Program-made: the position numbers and the translations under genes
Source: VFZS01 sp964353255
GTDB lineage: Bacteria; Acidobacteriota; Terriglobia; Bryobacterales; Bryobacteraceae
Length of the DNA: 21,433 nt
NCBI GenBank assembly: GCA_964353255.1
Contig: CAYGVJ010000097.1
Span: 1 to 21,433, forward strand
Direction: 5' to 3'
Shown: one piece after another, positions 1 through 6,908 of the stretch
Layout of the letters: every line of letters starts with the position of its first letter
How positions within the stretch are numbered: the first letter of the stretch is position 1
The notes under the pieces: generated by a model
Databases searched by the model: none
Seen by the model: the letters and a program-made list of their open reading frames with translations, nothing else
Told to the model about the DNA's origin: nothing

Positions 1-54
1 CACCCGACCTTCTGGTTCGTAGCCAGACGCTCTATCCAACTGAGCTACAGGCGC
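1..54 (-). tRNA. tRNA-Arg (anticodon ACG), 3' end cut by window edge
   Basis: Read on the minus strand from base 54, the sequence gives an acceptor strand GCGCCTG, a D-arm with paired GCTC/GAGC, an anticodon stem TCTGG/CCAGA around the loop CTACGAA, and the first part of the T-arm (GGGTG) before the window ends. The loop places ACG at positions 34-36, which reads arginine CGN codons, normally after A34 deamination to inosine. The remaining T-arm, the 3' acceptor strand and any encoded CCA lie outside the window. It lies 53 bases beyond the hpnI stop on the same strand. Confidence 0.93.
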
Positions 55-107
55 AAAGTGGTGGGTCCTGAATCCAATCTAGCGGCTCTTGCGAACCACT
101 GTCAAGT

Positions 108-1214
108 TCAGCGGACTTCGGTGATTCTGCCCTCGCGGTCCAGCCGCAGGCGCAGGCCGCGCCACACCACCGTCGAACCGAACAAGCCACAGGCCCACAG
201 TGCCGCGCCCCAGAGGTCGCGCAACGGTACCAGAAAGAAACAGGCCAGCGTGCGGCGGTCCCCGAGCGCGGCAGTCACCGCCAGACCCGCCGCCAGCCGC
301 ACCGCAAACAGCGTGCCGGCCGCCCACCACTGGCCCGCCAGCGCCAGGACCAGCGACCACAGCGTGGCGTGCGTTACAAGGAGCCCCTTGTAGCCGCCTC
401 CGCGCGAGACCCGAATCGTTCGCGCCCAGCGCAACTGATGTTGCCAGACTTCGCGCCAGGTCCGGTCGCCGAGGCAGGTCTCGACCACCAGCTTCGAGGT
501 CACCACCTTCAGGCCCAGGTCCCGGATGCGCCGGCTGAGCTGGTAGTCGTCGGCCAGGTAGCCGGCAAGCGCCCCGAAGCCGCCCGCTCGCTCCAGGTCC
601 GCGGCCCGGAAAGCCAGCGTGGCGCCGAGGCCGAACTCGGAAACTCCCACCAGGGGCGCCACCAGAACGCCGGAGGCGAAGTCGGTCGCAATGCCGACGG
701 CCTCGAAACGCCCCGGCCAACCCTCGGCCCGCGCGCGGTACAGGCACGTTACCACGCCCACCTGCGGGTCCTCGAGCGGCCCGACGACTCGTCGCAGATA
801 GTCTTGGGGCACCAGGATATCGCTGTCATTGACCACCAGGATGGGATAGCGGGCCGCCGCCGCCAAGTCCACCAGCACGCCCACCTTGCCGTTCGGCGCC
901 GCCGGCGCGCTAAGCATGAGCCGTATAGCGCGGTCGGGGAACTCGCCGGCGAGCCGCTCAATCTCCGCGATGGCCGGGTCAGCCGGATCAGAGACCCCGA
1001 ACAAGATCTCGAAGTCCGGATAGTCCTGGAGAGCGTGCGCGCGGATGCACTCGGCGAAGTGCGGGTCCAGGCCGTGCACGGGCTTGAGGATGGAAACCGG
1101 CGGCGTCCACCCCCAGCGGCGCTCGCGCCGCCAGAGGCGCCGGAGCGCGGCTGCCAAAGCCAGGCATTGGTAGGCGAACGCCGCCGCCGCAATCACCAAC
1201 AGTAGGTAGCTCAC
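108..1214 (-). CDS. hpnI: HpnI-type hopanoid glycosyltransferase (GT21-like)
   Basis: A 368-residue membrane-anchored glycosyltransferase. HpnI proteins transfer N-acetylglucosamine from UDP-GlcNAc to bacteriohopanetetrol, the first step toward glucosamine and cyclitol-ether hopanoids. Visible features are an N-terminal membrane anchor (about residues 3-23), a GT-A domain opening PPVSILKPVHG (38-48) typical of ceramide-glucosyltransferase relatives, the nucleotide-sugar acidic motif NDSD (129-132), ADDYQ (221-225), and the HQLRW motif (259-263) matching the Q/RxxRW signature of processive-type enzymes. Hydrophobic segments follow after about residue 278. The start is GTG at 1214-1212, sharing GTGA with the stop of the upstream membrane gene, so translational coupling is likely. 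Presence of an HpnJ gene in the same operon makes HpnI far more likely than a generic ceramide glucosyltransferase. Last gene of the operon; tRNA-Arg follows. Confidence 0.87.
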   Translation of the reverse strand: MSYLLLVIAAAAFAYQCLALAAALRRLWRRERRWGWTPPVSILKPVHGLDPHFAECIRAHALQDYPDFEILFGVSDPADPAIAEIERLAGEFPDRAIRLMLSAPAAPNGKVGVLVDLAAAARYPILVVNDSDILVPQDYLRRVVGPLEDPQVGVVTCLYRARAEGWPGRFEAVGIATDFASGVLVAPLVGVSEFGLGATLAFRAADLERAGGFGALAGYLADDYQLSRRIRDLGLKVVTSKLVVETCLGDRTWREVWQHQLRWARTIRVSRGGGYKGLLVTHATLWSLVLALAGQWWAAGTLFAVRLAAGLAVTAALGDRRTLACFFLVPLRDLWGAALWACGLFGSTVVWRGLRLRLDREGRITEVR

Positions 1215-1573
1215 AGGGCGATCAGCACCACACCGCAGGTGACCAGCGCCGTCCCGAGCCAGCGCCGGGCGCTGATCCGCTCCCCAAGCACCAGCCTGGC
1301 CACCAGGGTTTCAACTACGAGCGTGGCGGCCGTGGCCGGGACGGCGAAGCTCATGTCGGCAATCGAGAGCAACGACATGAAGGCGAAGAAGGAAACGGCC
1401 AGCAGAAGGATGGCCACTCCGACCTGCCAGGTTCGCGTCACGGCGCCCAGGGCTCGGCCCAGCGCGCCCGCGCGGAAGTCGCGGATCTCGCCGTGCAGCT
1501 TCATGCGCTGGGTCAGCAGCGTGTCGCTACCCGTAGTGGCACCGATGATGACGGCCACGAACAGCCACTTCAC
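1211..1573 (-). CDS. half-size DMT (EamA/SMR-like) membrane protein, second of a pair
   Basis: A 120-residue protein with four predicted hydrophobic segments, the size and shape of SMR/ArnE-ArnF-type half transporters in the drug/metabolite transporter superfamily. The C-terminal half has the family pattern: a run of small residues in SFAVPATAATLV, then the LVLGERIS motif, then a last helix LGTALVTCGVVLIAL. I chose the GTG at 1573-1571 because it overlaps the TGA of the upstream gene (GTGA); a longer frame upstream is only the out-of-frame shadow of that gene. Its own TGA overlaps the GTG of hpnI. Being locked between hpnJ and hpnI by overlaps suggests a role in moving a hopanoid intermediate or its sugar donor. 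That role is inference; the substrate cannot be read from the sequence. Confidence 0.85.
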   Translation of the reverse strand: MKWLFVAVIIGATTGSDTLLTQRMKLHGEIRDFRAGALGRALGAVTRTWQVGVAILLLAVSFFAFMSLLSIADMSFAVPATAATLVVETLVARLVLGERISARRWLGTALVTCGVVLIAL

Positions 1574-1983
1574 GGGCGGCCTCCCGCTGTGGTTCGAATC
1601 GCGGTGGTTCCCACCAGCGCCGTGCCGGCCGCGATGAGCAGCGCGCCCGCCCAGCGCTGCGGAGACACCTGCTCGCCCAGCAGGAACCGCCCGGCGACGG
1701 CCGCCAGGGCGTAGCCCACCGCCGTGACGGGCACCACGAAACTCAGGTCCGCCCAGCTCAGCAGCGTCATCCGCGCCAGCAGCCACACGATCAGTAGCGC
1801 GATGCCCAGGGCCACCCAGGGAGTGAAAACCGCCGCCACATACTCGAACGGCGAGACTCCCAACGCCCGGCCGCGCTGTTTCAGGCCCCAGCTCAGGCAG
1901 GAGTTGCCCAGAACGTTGGCCAGCACGACGATGGCTGTCACCACCCAGGTCTTCAGCCGCAAGTTGCCGATTGGGCTACTCAT
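1570..1983 (-). CDS. half-size DMT (EamA/SMR-like) membrane protein, first of a pair
   Basis: A 137-residue protein with four hydrophobic segments and the DMT-superfamily C-terminal signature (LSFVVPVTAVGYALAAV followed by FLLGEQVSPQRWAG). It is similar in plan to the next gene, with the same order of a PVTA/PATA helix, LGE loop and final helix, so the two probably form a heterodimer in the way paired SMR proteins or ArnE/ArnF do. The ATG at 1983-1981 lies inside the 3' end of hpnJ (8-base overlap), and its stop overlaps the next start. ArnE/ArnF flip an undecaprenyl-linked aminosugar, which makes flipping of a hopanoid-linked aminosugar a reasonable hypothesis, but I see no sequence feature that proves it. 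Confidence 0.86.
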   Translation of the reverse strand: MSSPIGNLRLKTWVVTAIVVLANVLGNSCLSWGLKQRGRALGVSPFEYVAAVFTPWVALGIALLIVWLLARMTLLSWADLSFVVPVTAVGYALAAVAGRFLLGEQVSPQRWAGALLIAAGTALVGTTAIRTTAGGRP

Positions 1984-3424
1984 GCTGCGCGACAGCCTGC
2001 CTCTGACGGCGAACGAACCGCCTGCGCCGGGATCTCAGCGCCAGGTATTCCCGGGCTTCCTTGAAGAGCCGGCGCCGCTCGGCCCCGTCCCAAAGGGCTT
2101 TGCGCACCAGCCGCCAGACGACGCGCGGGCGGAAATAGTACTGGCCGTAAAACCGCTCCACCCAGTCCAGCAGCTCGGCCCGGTCCAGCCCAGGGTAAAC
2201 CACCGTGGGCAATTGGTGCCCGCTCTCGTCGGTCATCGACTCGAAGGTGAGCAGGCGGTTACGGACCGCGTAGTCATAGAACTCCGTTCCTGGATACGGG
2301 TGCGCGATCGAGACCTGGATGGTCTCGCAATCCAGGCGCTTGGCGAAGTCGATGGTGCGCTGAAGGCTTTCCCGGGTCTCGCCCGGCAGGCCGACGATGA
2401 AGTCTCCGTGCACCAGCAGCCCGAGCCGCTTTGAGTCCCGGGTGAAGCGGAGAGCCATGTCGATGGTGGCGCCCTTCTTGACGTTCTTCAGGATCTGCGG
2501 ATCGCCGGATTCGTAGCCCACGATGAGCAGGCGGCAGCCGGCCTCCTTCATGGCCTTGAGGGTCTGGTAGTCGGTGGTGACCCGCGAGGTGCAGGACCAG
2601 GTGAAGTTGAGCGGCTGGAGGCGCCGGCACAGCTCGATGGTGCGGGCCCTCTGATAGTTGAAGGTGTCGTCGTCGAAGAAGACCTCCTTCAACCCCGGGA
2701 AGGCGTCCAAGGCAAAGCGCACCTCGGCGGCCACGTCCTCGGCCGAGCGCAGCCGCCAGCGGTGCCCCGAGTGGGTTTGCGGCCACAAACAGAAGGTGCA
2801 CAGGGCCGGGCAGCCCCGCGAACTGTACAGCGCGATGAAGGGCTTCAGAAGGAACGGGACGTTGTAGCGGGTGATGTCCAGGTCACGCTGGTAGATACGG
2901 GTGACCCAGGGCAGCGCGTCCAGGTCCTCGATGAGGCCGGCCTCGCGGTTGTGCACGACGCACCCGTTGCTGCGGTAGCTTGCGCCGGGCAGTTCTCCGA
3001 CCGGCTTGCCGGCGGCGTAATCGGCGATCTGGTAGTCGAACTCGCCGCGCACCACGAAGTCGATCGCCCGGCTGGCGCCCAGCGCCCTTTCCGGCTCGAC
3101 GGTCACCGGAGGTCCTACGAAAGCCACCTTAAGACCGGGATTGAGGTCCTTCATCATCTCGGCGATGCGGACGTCCACCTGGAAGCCGGGCGTCGAGGTG
3201 AACAGGACCAGGAATTCGAAATCCCGCGCCAGCGCCACCGTGTCGGCGATCGAGAGACCGTGCGGGGGCGCATCGACCACCTTGCTGTCCTTGACCATCC
3301 CGGCCGGATAGCACAGCCACACCGGATACCAGTAGGACTCGATCTCGCGAGTGGCCGGCCAGCGGGAACCGGCCCCTCCGTCGAACTTCTGGAAGGAAGG
3401 AGGGTTCAGCAGCAGCGTGCGCAT
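1976..3424 (-). CDS. hpnJ: HpnJ, B12-binding-type radical SAM hopanoid protein
   Basis: A 482-residue class B radical SAM protein. HpnJ is required for conversion of glucosamine-bearing bacteriohopanetetrol to the cyclitol-ether form, a proposed sugar-ring contraction. The N-terminus, MRTLLLNPPSFQKFDGGAGS and the following WYP and DAPPHGL segments, is the pattern I recognise from HpnJ proteins. Residues about 1-150 form a cobalamin-binding-like Rossmann region. The radical SAM core begins near residue 197 with the iron-sulfur motif CPALCTFC (C205, C209, C212), followed by FFDDDTFN and GLPGE. The length is usual for the family. The start is ATG at 3424-3422 with no good Shine-Dalgarno seen. 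Its 3' end overlaps the first DMT gene by 8 bases, and the LolA-like gene ends 40 bases upstream. Confidence 0.92.
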   Translation of the reverse strand: MRTLLLNPPSFQKFDGGAGSRWPATREIESYWYPVWLCYPAGMVKDSKVVDAPPHGLSIADTVALARDFEFLVLFTSTPGFQVDVRIAEMMKDLNPGLKVAFVGPPVTVEPERALGASRAIDFVVRGEFDYQIADYAAGKPVGELPGASYRSNGCVVHNREAGLIEDLDALPWVTRIYQRDLDITRYNVPFLLKPFIALYSSRGCPALCTFCLWPQTHSGHRWRLRSAEDVAAEVRFALDAFPGLKEVFFDDDTFNYQRARTIELCRRLQPLNFTWSCTSRVTTDYQTLKAMKEAGCRLLIVGYESGDPQILKNVKKGATIDMALRFTRDSKRLGLLVHGDFIVGLPGETRESLQRTIDFAKRLDCETIQVSIAHPYPGTEFYDYAVRNRLLTFESMTDESGHQLPTVVYPGLDRAELLDWVERFYGQYYFRPRVVWRLVRKALWDGAERRRLFKEAREYLALRSRRRRFVRRQRQAVAQHE

Positions 3425-3464
3425 GGGGGCTTTCTAGCCGTACACCAGATCCCCGGAGGAAAAG

Positions 3465-4214
3465 CTACCTGGTCTGGCCGCCGCCCTGGGTGACCACCGT
3501 CTCACCGTTCGCAGCCGCCGGCGCCGCGGCGCCCTCCCCCAGGGAGTAATGGTTGAACCAGATGGTGAGCTGTGCCTTACCGACCAGGCGGGTGCTCACA
3601 TCGCTGATAATCCGCCGGGGGATCGAGCGGCCCTCCCAGATGTAGTAGTCCCGCACAAAGTACACGTTCTTCAGGAACACCGAGGGGTTCTTGACCAGTT
3701 CGCCCCACTCGCGCAGCGGCAGGAAGGTCTGCGAATCCAGCCACAGCTCTCCCTTGTACAGGCCCAGGCGCTTCTGCTTGGGCGTCACCTGGAAGACGTA
3801 GGCGGTGCCGCCGAGCCAATCGGCGGTCCCTTTGTACTTGAACCGATAGTTGTCCGGGGTGACGGCCATGGTGCTGGCCAGCTTGCTGCGCGCTTCCTTT
3901 TCGGCGGTCAGGTAGCGGGCGATAACGTCCCGCTTGACCGTGTCGTCGCCGTCGAAACGTATGATTCGGTAGACGATCTGCCCCAGCCGCGGGATGAACT
4001 TCAGGGCTTGCAGGCGCCCGCTCTTGCGGAGGCTGGGCAACTGGGCGTCGATGTCAACCTCCATCGACAGGTCTTGGGTCTGCAACCGCTCGGTCCGCAT
4101 GGCGCCCAGGTAGCGGTCTACCATTTCGCTCGGGGCAACCGCCGTCTTGTCCGGCAGGGGATCAGCCAGAGCAGCTACACCAACCACGCAAATGACGGCA
4201 GCCAGCAGCTTCAA
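3465..4214 (-). CDS. secreted LolA-like protein leading the hopanoid operon
   Basis: A 249-residue protein with a clear signal peptide: basic MK, hydrophobic core LLAAVICVVGVAALA, probable cleavage after ALA near residue 17. The mature part alternates polar and hydrophobic strands (RIIRFDGDDTVKRDVIARYL, YRFKYKGTADWLGGTAYVFQV, GELWLDSQTFLPLREWG), the look of the LolA/LppX/outer-membrane lipoprotein-sorting fold, a half-barrel that carries lipids through the periplasm. It lacks a lipobox. The start is TTG at 4214-4212: it is preceded by GGAG at about the right distance, and an in-frame stop lies just upstream with no ATG or GTG between. It is 40 bases before hpnJ on the same strand, so co-transcription is likely. 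A hopanoid-carrier role is inference; the fold assignment is moderately sure, the function unknown. The C-terminal tail is Ala/Gly-rich. Confidence 0.72.
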   Translation of the reverse strand: MKLLAAVICVVGVAALADPLPDKTAVAPSEMVDRYLGAMRTERLQTQDLSMEVDIDAQLPSLRKSGRLQALKFIPRLGQIVYRIIRFDGDDTVKRDVIARYLTAEKEARSKLASTMAVTPDNYRFKYKGTADWLGGTAYVFQVTPKQKRLGLYKGELWLDSQTFLPLREWGELVKNPSVFLKNVYFVRDYYIWEGRSIPRRIISDVSTRLVGKAQLTIWFNHYSLGEGAAAPAAANGETVVTQGGGQTR

Positions 4215-4320
4215 GCGAAGACTCCGAACTCAGCGTGCGACAGGTACTTCATGTCAACTCTACCAGTCTTGTGATGCGGAAAGCAACCAGGAAGTTACGG
4301 TTTCCGCGAGGCCGGGGCCT

Positions 4321-4342
4321 GGAGAGCAGCCTGATGCTCTCC
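4321..4342. other. perfect 8-bp hairpin between WD40 and LolA-like genes
   Basis: GGAGAGCA, a six-base loop, then TGCTCTCC form a perfect stem. It lies about 90 bases past the WD40 gene stop and about 107 bases upstream of the LolA-like gene start, both minus strand. No T-run follows on either strand, so it is a weak candidate for an intrinsic terminator; it could also be a leader structure of the hopanoid operon. The rest of the 4215-4432 gap holds nothing I recognise. Confidence 0.4.
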
Positions 4343-4432
4343 CCACCTCAGCTCATCGGCTCACTGGAGAAAACCGCTCGTAATCTGTTGAAGAATATAC
4401 AAGAAGCCGGCCAGGCCGCCCATTGGGCTGCC

Positions 4433-5614
4433 CTACGCCCGCTCGAACCTCACTCCATAAATCCCCACGCGCTTGGCGGTGAGTTGCCAGAGCTGCGCAC
4501 CGGTCGAGGCGTCCCAGGCCCGCACGGTCTTGTCGTCGCCGCCGGAGACCAGGAACGCGCCATCCGGGCTGAAGGCCAGCGCGTTGACCTTGGCGGTGTG
4601 GCCTTCGAGGCAGAAGAGCTCCCGCCCGGCGGACACCTCACACAGGCGGATGATCGTGTCGGCGGAAACACGCGCTTCCAGCCGTCCATCGGGACTGGTA
4701 GCGCTGTTTTGCACGGCCGGCTGAGCCGGGACGTCAGTAAAGCTCAGTGCCAAGCTCTCCAACTCGCTCCCGCTGGCCGGATCGAGCACAAAATAGTCGC
4801 AGGGCGTGCGCAGAAACAAGCGCTTCCCATCGCTGCTGAATTGCAGGAAAAGCACGGCCGGCTCAGCCCGGCCGCGCAGCGCACTGACTACGAAGAACAT
4901 GGGCGCGGCAATGACCAGGAAGAACCAGGGGACAAACAGCAGCAACCAGAACGGGCCGAGCAAGTCTGCCAGCCGGTTGGCTAGTCTCAACGGCCCGCTG
5001 AAGACTATCCTGGCTGCCTCAAAACGCCAGAGCTCCTTGCCGGTCGCTGCCGACCACAGCCTCACGGTTCCATCAGCGCCTCCCGAAGCTACCCAGCGCG
5101 AATCGGGACTGAAGGCCACACCCTCGACTCCCTGTGTGTGTCCGGTAAGCACCCGCGGGTTTCCTCCTCCGGTGAGATCCCACAGGCGCACCGTCTGGTC
5201 GTTGCTGCCCGAGGCAAGCAGTCTGCCGTCCGGAGAAACGGCCAGCGCGTTCACCCACGCTTGGTGACCTTCCAGCCGGAGCAGCTTTCCCTCAGAGGTG
5301 TGTCCCTCCAACACGTGATAATGTTCTCCAACGGTCTTGAAGTCGCTCTTCGGAGGCGCGGGCCAATACTCTTCCCAGGTGCCGGAGCGCGGGTCGGAGA
5401 TCTTGCGTCCCGTGCTGACCTCGAAGAACTTGGACTCCTCGGAATCGCTGTGCAGAGAGCACAGATAACGCCCGTCTGAGCTGAAGCGGACTCGCCAGAC
5501 CCGGTCGGGGCGCGACTCGAACATGAACAGCGGGGGTGTCAGCAGCAGGACCACCGTGAGTCTCAGACATCCGCGCCGCTGGCGGATGGCGGAAGGAGGT
5601 CTCTTGGCGGCCAT
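4433..5614 (-). CDS. WD40-repeat protein with internal membrane segment
   Basis: A 393-residue protein built from WD40 blades. Clear repeats are at about residues 116-147 (HQAWVNALAVSPDGRLLASG then VRLWD), 159-189 (ending TVRLWSA) and 338-370 (HTAKVNALAFSPDG then VRAWDAS); degenerate blades with SSDG or SPDG sit near 37-70, 256-280 and 305-330. Residues about 17-32 are hydrophobic after a basic stretch (RQRR), forming a signal anchor. Unusually, residues about 218-246 are a 29-residue strongly hydrophobic stretch between the second and third clear repeats, followed by arginines. WD40 propellers are protein-interaction platforms; no catalytic domain is fused here, so the partner is unknown. 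It starts with ATG at 5614-5612. It stands alone downstream of ackA with a large palindrome between. Confidence 0.85.
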   Translation of the reverse strand: MAAKRPPSAIRQRRGCLRLTVVLLLTPPLFMFESRPDRVWRVRFSSDGRYLCSLHSDSEESKFFEVSTGRKISDPRSGTWEEYWPAPPKSDFKTVGEHYHVLEGHTSEGKLLRLEGHQAWVNALAVSPDGRLLASGSNDQTVRLWDLTGGGNPRVLTGHTQGVEGVAFSPDSRWVASGGADGTVRLWSAATGKELWRFEAARIVFSGPLRLANRLADLLGPFWLLLFVPWFFLVIAAPMFFVVSALRGRAEPAVLFLQFSSDGKRLFLRTPCDYFVLDPASGSELESLALSFTDVPAQPAVQNSATSPDGRLEARVSADTIIRLCEVSAGRELFCLEGHTAKVNALAFSPDGAFLVSGGDDKTVRAWDASTGAQLWQLTAKRVGIYGVRFERA

Positions 5615-5626
5615 GCAAAGCGCCCC

Positions 5627-5744
5627 GGATAAGACGGGAGAAGCCGAAATCGGGGGACACTCCTGCGTACCTCGGCAATGGAGTGACTCGTGAAACTCAG
5701 CCCGGAGTGTCCCCCAATTTCTTCACGGCTCCGGAGTCTTATCC
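5627..5744. repeat. 118-bp imperfect palindrome (MITE/REP-like) between ackA and WD40 gene
   Basis: The left arm (5627-5663) begins GGATAAGAC and ends GGGGGACACTCC. The right arm (5704-5744) begins GGAGTGTCCCCC and ends GTCTTATCC. The inner 17 bases pair with one mismatch (5647-5663 against 5704-5720) and the outer nine pair perfectly, with small gaps between; the loop is 40 bases. The right arm contains the ackA stop codon (TAA at 5741-5739). The GGGGACACTCC core resembles intergenic palindromes common in soil bacteria. I see no target-site duplication, so mobility is not shown; in RNA it could form a long stem between ackA and the WD40 gene. Confidence 0.7.
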
Positions 5745-6908
5745 TACCGAAATGCAGCGCACAGTGTCGCGGGCGATGAGGAGTTCTTCGTTGGTAGGGA
5801 TGACCCAAACCCGCGTGCGGGCCTCGGCGGCCGAGATGTCCATCTCCAGGCCGACGGCGGCCTCATTCTTCACCGGATCCAGCCTTATGCCGAGCGCGTC
5901 GAGCGGATCGCAGACTGCGGCGCGAATCGCCGGGGCGTTCTCGCCGATGCCGGCGCTGAAAATGACCGCATCGGCGCCGCCCAAAGCCGCGTAGTAGGCC
6001 CCGATGTACTTCTGGATGCGGTAGCAGAACACCTCCAGCGCCAGCCGCGCGCGCGGGTTTCCAGCGCGGGCTTCTTCAAGCAGCGTGCGGACGTCGTTGG
6101 AGATTCCGGAGATGCCGTACAAGCCGCTTTCCTTGTTCAGGAGGGCGTGCATGCGCTCGAGGCTGAACTGCTCCCAGGCCATGAGGTGCAGGACCGCGGC
6201 GGCGTCGATGTCCCCGGTACGGGTGCCCATGAGCAGGCCCTCGAGCGGGGTGAAGCCCAGCGAGCAATCGACCGAGCGTCCGCCCTCGATAGCGCACATC
6301 GAGCAGCCGTTGCCCAAGTGGCAGGTGATCAGCCTGTGAGCTGCGGGAGCGCTCCCGTGGATCTGGGCGAAGCGCAGCATCAGGTAGCGGTGGGAAGTGC
6401 CGTGGAAGCCGTAGCGGCGGAGCCGGTAGCGGGCAGCGAGCGCGTGCGGCAGCCCGTAGGTGTAAGCCTTGGGCGGCAGCGTCTGGTGGAAGGCGGTGTC
6501 GAAGACGGCGACGTGGCGCGCGTTAGGCAGCAGGCGGCGGCTGGCGAAGTAGCCGGTCAGGTTGTGGGGGTTGTGCAGCGGGGCCAGGGGCACGCATTCC
6601 TCGATCGCCTTGAGGACTGCTTCGTCGATGACCACCGACTCACGGAAGCTTTCTCCGCCGTGGACCATGCGGTGGCCGACGGCCTGGATTTCTTCAAGTT
6701 GCCGGATGGCGCCCTGTTGCGGGTCAGTGAGGGAAGCCAGGGCCAGGCGGATGGCCTGCTCATGGTCCGGCACGGAAGCTTCGCCGATGCGCTCGACCGA
6801 GCCCCGGGCCAGCCGCCGGTCTTGGGCCCCGGCCGCCAGCTCCGGGCTAGTCTCGATCAACTGGAACTTCACCGACGAGCTGCCGCAGTTGAGGACCAGA
6901 ACCTTCAT
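5739..6908 (-). CDS. ackA: acetate kinase
   Basis: A 389-residue acetate kinase of normal length, catalysing acetyl phosphate + ADP to acetate + ATP in the cytosol. The N-terminal phosphate-binding strand is VLVLNCGSSSVKF (3-15). Family residues are in place: GHRMVHGG with R80, VFDTAFH with D137, FHGTSH (168-173), the LGNG loop (198-201), MGTRTGDID with R230, and a C-terminal TNEELLIARDT carrying the conserved glutamate. The start is ATG at 6908-6906, overlapping the pta stop in ATGA. A longer in-frame reading upstream only shadows pta. The stop codon lies inside the right arm of the 5627-5744 palindrome. Confidence 0.97.
   Translation of the reverse strand: MKVLVLNCGSSSVKFQLIETSPELAAGAQDRRLARGSVERIGEASVPDHEQAIRLALASLTDPQQGAIRQLEEIQAVGHRMVHGGESFRESVVIDEAVLKAIEECVPLAPLHNPHNLTGYFASRRLLPNARHVAVFDTAFHQTLPPKAYTYGLPHALAARYRLRRYGFHGTSHRYLMLRFAQIHGSAPAAHRLITCHLGNGCSMCAIEGGRSVDCSLGFTPLEGLLMGTRTGDIDAAAVLHLMAWEQFSLERMHALLNKESGLYGISGISNDVRTLLEEARAGNPRARLALEVFCYRIQKYIGAYYAALGGADAVIFSAGIGENAPAIRAAVCDPLDALGIRLDPVKNEAAVGLEMDISAAEARTRVWVIPTNEELLIARDTVRCISVG

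Noticed and set aside
1574..1786. N-terminal extension of the second DMT protein
   Set aside because: It is the out-of-frame shadow of the first DMT gene, low in hydrophobic content; the GTG at 1573 fits the overlap and the first membrane helix.
4229..4257. TTGACA on the minus strand upstream of the LolA-like gene as a promoter
   Set aside because: The -35 match is perfect but the hexamer 17 bases on (GCTGAG) does not resemble a -10 box.
5627..5744. Target-site duplication for the ackA/WD40 palindrome
   Set aside because: The bases outside the two arms do not match over any convincing length, and no CTAG is present, so I did not call it a proven mobile element.
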